Of a DNA stretch of 64,000 bases, positions 57,138 through 64,000 are shown piece by piece. This DNA comes from Datnioides undecimradiatus (lineage: Eukaryota > Chordata > Actinopteri > Lobotiformes > Datnioididae). Position numbers and translations under genes: made by a program. The stretch spans positions 8,432,423 through 8,496,422 of the forward strand of contig WARS01000007.1 of NCBI GenBank assembly GCA_008933995.1, in the 5' to 3' direction. Each line of letters begins with the position of its first letter. Position 1 is the first letter of the stretch. Under the pieces are notes generated by a model. That model saw only the letters and a list, made by a program, of their open reading frames with translations, searched no databases and was not told the DNA's origin.

Positions 57138-59201
57138 CTGTATGGTCTCAGAACCTGACTCACCTCCTGCCTATTTCTCCATCCCTTTTCAGCTGAAAAC
57201 ATCCTGAAATACTTTCAGCTTCAAGCTCTGATAACTGATTGCTGCAACCGAATGCACAAAAAGTCTTCACTGTAATGGTCAGTTAGTACATAATACCTCA
57301 TCTGCATTCATTTTAATGCATTCATTTGATGTTGTTTGTTTTACTGGTGGGCTTTTATGTAAACAGAAGTGTTGAGATTCATTGGTGATACCTTGAAAAC
57401 AATCAAAAACAACAAAAACAAAAAACAGCAAAGTCAAAGTTGTTAAAGATCATCATCACTTCAGCCATGTTGCCCATCAACATGTTGACATGCCGATCTA
57501 TGACAGGTCACTACTACATTATTACGTGACCTCACCAACTTTGAACTCCACTTCTTTTTGATCTCAAATATGCCCCTGTCAAGTTTCATGATTGCATCTT
57601 ACACTGACAACATACCACTAAAAACACTTTGTAGATAAATTGTGCAACAGGAGGTCATGAAAAGTTACAATCATCTTCCCTCATCCTCATCATATTTGAC
57701 ATGTTGGGCTGTTCTGTATTTATCCATGGAGATAAACAGGAAAAGATTGTATCTGAGTTAGCAGGAGAAAGAGACATGAAAGCCTGCATGATCCACAGGA
57801 TCCTGGGTAATTACAGGACATGACTGGAATACCTCGACACGTTATTATCCCCGTTACACTTGTACAGATTCACTCTCTGCATTAGCTTTGCTGTGACTGG
57901 CTCACTGCTGTATGGTATCATTTGTTTTTTATTTCAAATCCAAATTGTGAATTGGGACGTTCCTAGCCAAACAGAAACTAAAATAAAGTCCACTAATCTG
58001 AAAGTACCTTTAGTTTCCTCTCCATAATTTTTAGATGGTTGTGCTTTAATCTGAATGTAATCATTTGCGTCCGACACTGTGGATTTGTGCTTAATACACT
58101 CCATGAAATTTCAGAAGACTTTGCCTTCGGCTTTGTTGAGCTGAAGAATATCTTGCGCAGTCGTTGCCTTGATGATCTGTGTTATCTTTTCAGACTGAGC
58201 GGGATCAGACAGTCTGCTGGTTGGGACGGTAAACAATGTCATTAGGTTGCTGGGTGTGGCTAACGTTAGCAGTGCTAGCACCAGCAGCTTGCTCTCCTTG
58301 CAGGTTGATTTCCACATGCTTGTGCTAAATGTGGCGATAAGTTGTTTTGTACGTTTTTATTTGGAGACAGCCTACATGGAAATTTATTTAAATTTTCTTG
58401 GGCAAAACATTATAAAACTGCTCTGGTATAAAAAAATGTCGTCTTTGTCCCATTGTGCAGAAAATGGTTTTACACTGGGGCCTTAGTGTAGGGATAACAC
58501 CGCCAATAACCGAGCATGGTATCAGTATCAGATGGCTGCATAATGTCTGAAATGCAACAGTTGACTTTTTTTTTTTTTTTTACGTTAATAAAACATGATT
58601 ATTTACTTAAACTGATAAATATTTCTATTTTAAAGCACGACTAATTGTGTACATCCCTAACTGTGATACACTGACTGTGTCATCTGTGCTGTGTCAGAGT
58701 TACAAAGTTTGTCCCTATATTTTTATATTTGAATTCATAGTTAACTAGTCAGTCAATGTTTTTTCATGTTCAGTTTGACAAACTTAGTTACAGAAAGCTC
58801 CTGTAACTAAGGTTTAACACTCACTGATTACCTTAAATATTCCAATTTCAGAAATAAAAGTTTATTTTGTCTGAGAGACTTTATGACAGTTTTACATTCA
58901 ATTGTACTTAAGTATAATTTAAAAGAAAACATTTAGCAAACAGCCACACATCTCTCTCTCTCTGAACTCTGATTTCTTGGCCTAAACAACATAGTCTTCT
59001 GCCTTTCCAAGAGAGAAGTTCAACAAGTGACCTGTTTTACCTGGAGGTGAACCTGAGGACTTTAGAGATGAGACCAGTCGCCAGGCTGTTGACGCTGGCT
59101 TCTGAAGGCGACCGGCACAGCGCACCATCGGAGCGGCCCAGATCTGCTTTCTTCTGCTTTTTACGGAGCTTCCTGCGGTAGAAGGCCTCCAGCAGCTCCA
59201 T
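35807..59201 (-). CDS. shroom3: Shroom3, PDZ-less isoform (24 coding exons)
   Basis: Apical-junction scaffold that binds F-actin and recruits ROCK to drive apical constriction. Exons: 59201-59041, 55970-55845, 52495-52277, 51818-51493, 51404-51155, 50639-50584, 50403-49869, 49724-49428, 48828-48405, 48262-48129, 47804-47655, 47283-46811, 46699-46472, 46310-46100, 45820-45514, 43273-43197, 41076-40985, 40653-39927, 39860-39623, 39430-39285, 37717-37627, 37544-37379, 37247-37126, 36211-35807. The sum is 5961 bases, 1986 residues, in frame throughout. From exon 2 the protein aligns along human SHROOM3 (SRPHSWHSTK, RKSPDQYSSRGSMESL, RDSAYSSFSTSSSI). ASD1 lies at about residues 880-1050 and the ROCK-binding ASD2 at about 1655-1925. 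A proline run DDFPPPPPPP can bind EVH1 proteins. The N-terminal 54 residues lack a PDZ domain and are Lys/Arg-rich; an in-frame TAG precedes the ATG. PDZ exons of a long isoform may lie beyond the right edge. Confidence 0.94.
39927..40653 (-). other. shroom3: shroom3 large exon with polyproline motif
   Basis: This 727-base exon is the largest in the gene. It encodes a Ser-rich region, HLSSLRISESSL, FDEVFLQNP and EDDFPPPPPPPLE. It corresponds to the human stretch LRISES..DEVFV..DDFPPPPP. FPPPP is the core ligand of EVH1 (Ena/VASP, Homer) domains. Confidence 0.85.
41077..43196 (-). other. shroom3: shroom3 intron filled by a polypyrimidine tract
   Basis: This 2.1 kb intron contains two blocks (41510-41775 and 41877-42735) that are almost entirely C and T on the plus strand, so purine-rich in the transcript. 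They are followed by a (CA)n run at 42808-42850. The words CTCCT, CTTCC and CCCTC recur without a fixed period. No exon was recognised. Confidence 0.85.
42808..42850. repeat. (CA)n microsatellite
   Basis: A perfect CA run of about 43 bases at the end of the polypyrimidine tract in the shroom3 intron. Confidence 0.95.
43274..45513 (-). other. shroom3: shroom3 intron between exons 15 and 16
   Basis: A 2.2 kb AT-rich intron with no recognised exon. Part of 43830-43990 (AACATTTTGGGAAATGTACTTCATGCTAATTC) resembles the start of a common diverged teleost interspersed repeat; the match is from memory and weak. Confidence 0.5.
46811..47804 (-). other. shroom3: shroom3 ASD1 (actin-binding) exons
   Basis: Exons 47804-47655 and 47283-46811 encode SRSSFQLEESRE, then RDSLKDAQSKVLRSTSFKRRDL, SPHTPKERHVVSPE and QKKRSYSEPENMNEVG. 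These are the most conserved blocks of the Shroom ASD1 region, which binds F-actin and localises the protein apically. A polyproline stretch (SPPPPAPPP) lies between them. Confidence 0.85.
47340..47672 (-). repeat. 18-bp degenerate minisatellite in a shroom3 intron
   Basis: About 17 degenerate units of 18 bases (plus strand TGAAGGACTCTGACTTGT) fill most of the intron between exons 47804-47655 and 47283-46811. In the transcript each unit reads approximately ACAAGTCAGAGTCCTTCA. The unit next to the exon includes the true donor ACAG|GTCAGAG at 47655/47654. Confidence 0.8.
52496..55844 (-). other. shroom3: shroom3 intron 2
   Basis: A 3.3 kb intron between the second and third coding exons. No exon or gene was recognised; it is AT-rich, unique-looking sequence. 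Confidence 0.6.
55984..56021 (-). repeat. (TG)19 tract before the shroom3 exon 2 acceptor
   Basis: On the plus strand this is (CA)n; in the shroom3 transcript it is (UG)n followed by UUUUGACGCUACAG and then exon 2 at 55970. The repeat ends 13 bases before the exon. Confidence 0.95.
56330..56545. repeat. Diverged dispersed teleost repeat (probable)
   Basis: The stretch with CTTATGTTCTTTCTTGCTGAG, then GATTGATACAACC, then GGTTAGCTCATTTTATCTCAAAGC has the word order of a widespread fish SINE/MITE family. The family assignment is from memory and the boundaries are uncertain. It lies in shroom3 intron 1. Confidence 0.4.
57102..57136. repeat. (CA)n microsatellite
   Basis: A perfect CA run in shroom3 intron 1, about 1.1 kb from the exon 2 acceptor. 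Confidence 0.95.
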
Positions 59202-59819
59202 GGCCTCAGAATGAAGTCCACTACAGTCTAGTTTCTACTCTACTGCTTTCTTCTTCTTCTTTTCAATTCTTTCTTCTTCTCTCAGAAAGTCCCGGAAAGT
59301 TGCATTGTCGCAGCCTTTACTCTGCACTCTTTCAATGTGTTTCCTTTCAGAAAGCTCCAAGAAAACTGTTTATAAAACTCAGCTGTCTCAGTTTCCCATA
59401 TCTTAATTCTAACTTGTTTCTTTTTCACCCCTCAGAATCTCCTTTACTCTTCGAACTGCAACTACTCTGCCTCAACTCAAAACACGAAAAAGCTTCTTTC
59501 AAAGTCAAATGCGTTTTTAACGCTGCAGTCCACTGACAGAAACAAACATACTATTCCTACATGTTCTTCACTTAACTAATCCTCTTTTCCACCAAAACGC
59601 CATCCAACAGGCTTGCTTCTACCAATCCTTCTGATCTCTCTCTTTGCTCCAGTTCCAGTTTGGTCGGTTTGAGTCGCACTGCGTTGGTCCCTGGCCCCTG
59701 GGCTCATTAACCAAATGTAGCAATTAAGCGTCATTAGGCCACCGAATGATAAAAGTATAAAGTAAACATCCTTGGCTTGGCTTGGTCCTTGTGGTAGCTG
59801 TTGATGTGGTGTGTGAGTG

Positions 59820-60095
59820 AGAGACACTGAAAATCTGAGGAGAAAGAGAGAGAGAGCAAGATAGAGTGAGAGAGAAGGGAGGAAGAAAGGAGGAGGCAGG
59901 GTGGGAGATAGTGAGAGAAAATGAGTAGCAAGAAAGGGAGGGAGGATGGAGGGAGATAAGACTTGTTAGGGGGACGATACTGAGGAATGGACCAAGTAAA
60001 AGACTGATAGAAAGATGGAAGAAAGAGTGGAAATGAGAAACACAGTGAGGTGGAGGAGGATAGATAAGCAAGGAGAGAGAGGGAGATTTGTTGAA
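59820..60095. repeat. Purine-rich (GA) low-complexity tract
   Basis: About 275 bases on the plus strand are mostly A and G (GAGAAAGAGAGAGAGAGC, then GGGAGGAAGAAAGGAGGAGG and similar), interrupted by short mixed segments. It lies about 0.6-0.9 kb upstream of the shroom3 short-isoform ATG. Confidence 0.85.
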
Positions 60096-61029
60096 AACAG
60101 TGACGCTCATTGCAGCAGAAATGGATTTTGAGGCCGTGGGGAGAAAGATGTCTCATGATGCAGCATGTGGTGCTACTGTGAACAATGAACCAACTATTAT
60201 TGACTGTTAGATTATCATTGTTAAAGGGACCAGAGTCCAAAAAAGGGTACGTATTGACAAATGTTGTGAAGTATTGGGAACTACTGGGGGAGAAAGATAT
60301 AATAAATTACTGATGTTGTGCTGAGAAATTAATATCAAGGCATCCATGTTTCCCGGACAGCGTATTCTAATGATTTTGGTGATGGGTGATTTTCTCCAGC
60401 TTGTTTGAGTCACATTGAAATGGTGGAAACCAGTGAAATATCTTGACAACTGTTGGATGATATGCCCTCTAAAGGACCTCTATAATCCTTTCTAGAAACT
60501 CTTGGAACCTTTTTAAAAACATTTGGTAGATTCTTAGAGGCCCCTGCAACCAACTCAAGGACCCCCAATCTTCAAGAACTCTTCCCGGACCTTTGAAACC
60601 TCCACACAAAGACTGTTGGAATAGCTTCTCAACAACCAACAAGACAATAATTCTACATATTTACAATCAGTCAACACTCAGCTTTGTTCATGTGTAACTG
60701 ATTCAAAGTCAGCTATGACTGCAGCTCTGAGACCATCCTCTCACATCAGACACAGAAGAAGAAGCTGCTGCATGTTAAACTTCAGTTTACTGAAGCTCCT
60801 CCTACTGTTACAACAGGTATCTGTGATTCATGGCACTTCAGCACCCAAATTCCTGGGAATCGTGTATCATGGGAATGTCATCAGATGTATCTGAGATCAC
60901 AGAGTGAGATAGACGATGGGATGGCAAGGAAATCCGCTCCCTTTGTAGTGTTTGAATCAGGTGTCAAGGCTGCACCAACCCCTGATGCTTTGTTTCGGAA
61001 GACTTTCTGCCCAAAGGGTGCAGAGTGCA

Positions 61030-61071
<42 letters not shown>

Positions 61072-61078
61072 TGTGTGC
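61030..61078. repeat. (AC)n-(GT)n microsatellite with palindromic junction
   Basis: About 19 AC units switch directly to GTGTGTGTG, so the end of the repeat can pair with itself. Alternating purine-pyrimidine runs of this kind favour Z-DNA. Confidence 0.9.
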
Positions 61079-62773
61079 TGTTAATAGTGATGAAATGACA
61101 CACCCTTAAAAATTGCAGATAATAGCCTATCATTCACAGAATTAACAAAAACTGTGTGAACTTCTTCCCAAAAGACATCTCTAAGGAGCTCTGGAAACAT
61201 ATTTGCAGAGTCTGAAAACCTCATCTTTTGACCTCTTCCGTGATCACTAGCACCTCCTCTGCACTTTGTGGAACAATTTCAAGGACCTCTACAAACTCCA
61301 CAACAACAAATAGGATTTGCAGATTCACATGCACTGCAGATCTACATCAGGATGTAGTCAGTCAAGCTTCTAATCTTTACCAACACAGACACAGAGTCAT
61401 AGGACCAGCAAACTAACTCTAAGCTGTAATAGTGTTAACCTAACTGGCCAAAGTCTATGCTATCATGGGCTTAAAGCTACCCCTAAACTATACCCACACT
61501 GTCAGATTTGCTATCTGATATCTTTTTCTTGAACTGCAGTAGAAAAATACATTTAAAAACAAATCAGTGTGATGGCAGCAGCAGAAAGCATTCAGGCTGT
61601 GAGTGTTATCTGTTATTTCCAACTTGCATCCGATCAAAACTGTAAAGAAAAGAGAACCTGATTGGTGTAGGGACAGGACACTATAAACTGAGCTCTGTGT
61701 GTGTGTGTGCGCAGGGTGTGTCTCTCTGAACAGAGACCTTATCTGTTGCCGTGGGAAACTGTTCCTTCAGCCCATAATAATAATCTCCCTGATCTCTGAC
61801 CGGAAACCAAAATTGGACAAAAACAAGGAGCGAGAGAGGTGCCTACAGATACACTTTAACTGTGTATGTGTGTGTGTGTGAGTGAGTGTATTAAACATGT
61901 TTGTGAAACATGTTTGTGAAATTATGTTGATGGCTTGCATGTGTATGTTTAGGGTGTGTCAAAATTGTATTAAAACCATGTAACAGAGGGAGCACATGAC
62001 ATTTTTTTTAATGTGCAATTCCAATGTGCAAATAAAACATCAACAAAAAAGGCAAGTTTACAAATTTGACAGAGAGATATATGCATCCATACATTCAGAA
62101 AATAGTAAATATATCGCGGCACAGCAACATGAAACATGTGGTGCGACTGGAGACCGTAACATTATGCAGATTCATACATGAAAAACTGAAAAATGTCATT
62201 TGCTCATTCTGTTTTAAAAAAAAAATATAAACATATACAAATATACAATCTAAGGGCATGCAAAAGGCATGCAAAAACCTAAAATAAATCAATAAATATA
62301 TAACTTATCATGCACATATCAGGTTTATGGTGGCAGTAGTGCAAAGGGAGCAGTCCAATGCTGCATAAAGTGACTGGTGCAGCCCCTGAGTTGTGTGTGT
62401 GAGGAAGGTTTCTGGGGATGACAGGGTTATCTGGCTAATGTAAGAAAGGTCAGTTAAATGTTGAGCCTCTTACATTAGAGAGTAACTGTGAGCAGCGTGA
62501 CGTGCTGAAGTATCTAGGAAACTAGGAAACAAGATAGGGTTTTGTTTGTTTTAGAGGGAGAAGAAGTGATGTTGAACACGCAGCTAAAGGCTGGGAGGAA
62601 AATAAGTAGAGGAGCACTGATTGGCTAAGGCTTTGTTAGCTGTTAACTGAATGGTAAAACTAACACAATTATAGCTGACTACATAAAATGTAAACCACAG
62701 TGTAGGCCTGTCCATCCACCAAAACTTAGAGATGTGGGCACTGCTACAATTCCCAAATTGTAAATACAGGGAC

Positions 62774-62775
<2 letters not shown>

Positions 62776-62824
<49 letters not shown>
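62776..62824. repeat. (TG)n microsatellite
   Basis: A perfect TG run of about 49 bases, the longest dinucleotide repeat in the window. Confidence 0.95.
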
Positions 62825-62825
<1 letters not shown>

Positions 62826-62885
62826 TATGTGTGCATTCTGTGCAATTACGAGATGATGTCGTTTTAGAAAAATGTGATGATTCAA

Positions 62886-63031
62886 CTGAAGAAACATCCC
62901 AGGAGAGAGAGGAGAGGAGGAGGAAAAGAGAGGAAAGGAAAAGAAAATAGGAGCGGCAATGAGATGGTACAAGGAGAAGAAGGGGAAGCAGGAAAAAAAA
63001 GGATAAAAGAGAAGAAAAGGAAAGGAAAGAA
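62886..63031. repeat. Purine-rich low-complexity tract
   Basis: About 145 bases of mostly A and G (GGAGAGAGAGGAGAGGAGGA, AAAGGAAAGGAAAGAAGG), close to the (TG)n run at 62776-62824. Confidence 0.85.
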
Positions 63032-63602
63032 GGAGTCTACAACGGCACTGTGTGTGTTTATGAATCAGCCTGTCTGTCCCCTCCAGATTAACACCCAGCC
63101 TCATGGGGCTTTGATGGCCCACTTCCTGTTTTTGGACCAATAAGTGACAAGCTTTGCCCCCCTGCACCACCCCACCCCTCAATGGTATCTGATAACCACC
63201 TAGAACCCAAGGGATTGTGGGAGAATAGGGTCATTCTGCCAGTTTATCTGAGACTAACAGTCGAACACATTTTAATGCCTCTGTTATTACATTCACCTAC
63301 AAAACAAGGAGCTGCCGAAAGGTTAAAAATTCTACATTACTGCAGAGTCCCCTTTTCAAAATGAAAGTGCCTTGTATGTCCTGGAGACAGGAATGAAGAA
63401 CATTGTTTTGGCGCTCCGCAGTTTCAAAAAGTTTCAAGAATGGACAACACTATTTTAAGTAAAGAGCCCAAGTTGTTACATACAGGCTGCTTAAACACTT
63501 GAATGATGAGGGTGGGGAGCATGGCAACGGCACACAAGAACAATCAACAAGGGTTCATGTCTGTAGTTACACTAGCACCCCCCTGAGGCTGTGAGGTTAA
63601 TT

Positions 63603-63635
63603 ACACACACACACACACGCACGCACACACACACA
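63603..63635. repeat. (AC)n microsatellite, interrupted
   Basis: An AC run with two GC interruptions (ACGCACGC). Confidence 0.9.
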
Positions 63636-64000
63636 TGCCAATGCATAAAGACACACAGAGTGCTTCCAGGACTTGACCTCCATATTAGGATGAAACTGGC
63701 TGCAGCAGAGTGTTAGTATTTATAGACTGTTTGTCTGGACGGACTGAGTTCATACACGAAACTCTGAGAGTGAGAGAGAGATGACAATAGAGCATTGGAG
63801 CACTGCAGCTAGGATGTACAGGTCCTACCTGCATCCATGCTTATTTTTCATCATACTATTAAGATAATATGACAATATCTGTGAGGTAACGCACATCCCT
63901 GTATAAACAATATACTATATGTGTGATTGTTACACAGCCAGTCACGAAATATGCAGCCAGCAGTTAAAGATATGACACTCAGATTCCCCATATAGACACC

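Larger units (their letters stand above)
59202..64000. other. Upstream region of the short shroom3 transcript
   Basis: No coding exon was recognised in these 4.8 kb, and no PDZ-domain exon was seen. The region starts with the GA-rich 5' leader of the short isoform (59202-59290). It contains two purine-rich tracts (59820-60095 and 62886-63031) and four CA/TG microsatellites. If a long PDZ isoform exists, this is intron sequence of that transcript and also holds the internal promoter. Confidence 0.6.

Noticed and set aside
59576-60240. Minus-strand frames of 83, 128 and 168 residues
   Set aside because: They mainly translate the GA/CT-rich low-complexity tract (Ser/Leu/Pro runs) and overlap each other in different frames.
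62679-63182. Minus-strand 167-residue frame
   Set aside because: It runs through a (CA)n repeat (alternating Thr-His) and a purine tract; this is a low-complexity artefact.

Overview
This window is a piece of a vertebrate nuclear genome, almost certainly a ray-finned (teleost) fish. It has intron-split genes with GT-AG splice sites, compact introns, many CA/TG microsatellites and a hAT-type transposon remnant. The protein products are recognisable orthologues of human genes but clearly diverged. Four protein-coding genes were rebuilt exon by exon, and codon phase agrees across every junction. Order and strand are ccng2 (-), ccni (+), sowahb (-), shroom3 (-). This is the conserved neighbourhood that in human lies on 4q21.1 (SHROOM3-SOWAHB-SEPTIN11-CCNI-CCNG2).

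Layout: 1-5100 holds ccng2 (cyclin G2), whose last exon runs off the left edge. 5101-8840 is the shared upstream region of the head-to-head cyclin pair. 8850-20616 holds ccni (cyclin I): a probable non-coding first exon with a short upstream ORF, then nine coding exons. 20617-26890 lies between the convergent 3' ends of ccni and sowahb and holds the ccni 3' UTR and a hAT remnant (22814-23987). 26891-32002 holds sowahb in five coding exons, with a GC-box/TATA-like promoter at 32096-32127 and a CCAAT-rich minisatellite at 32540-32815. 35807-59201 holds shroom3 in 24 coding exons, giving a predicted 1986-residue protein that starts from a first exon without a PDZ domain. 59300-64000 has no recognised exon; it holds purine-rich tracts and microsatellites.

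The genes do not form a functional operon. The two cyclins are atypical, non-oscillating cyclins with opposed transcription. Shroom3 is the apical actin/ROCK-binding scaffold for cell-shape change. Sowahb is an ankyrin-repeat protein of poorly known function.

Points worth a second look: long (TG)n tracts placed immediately before several splice acceptors, resembling CFTR exon 9; an intron-rich, phase-2-biased exon structure in shroom3 and a multi-exon sowahb, whereas the mammalian counterparts are intron-poor; coding and intronic minisatellites, one of which multiplies a splice-donor-like unit; a 1.2 kb polypyrimidine tract inside shroom3; and the absence of a septin gene between ccni and sowahb.
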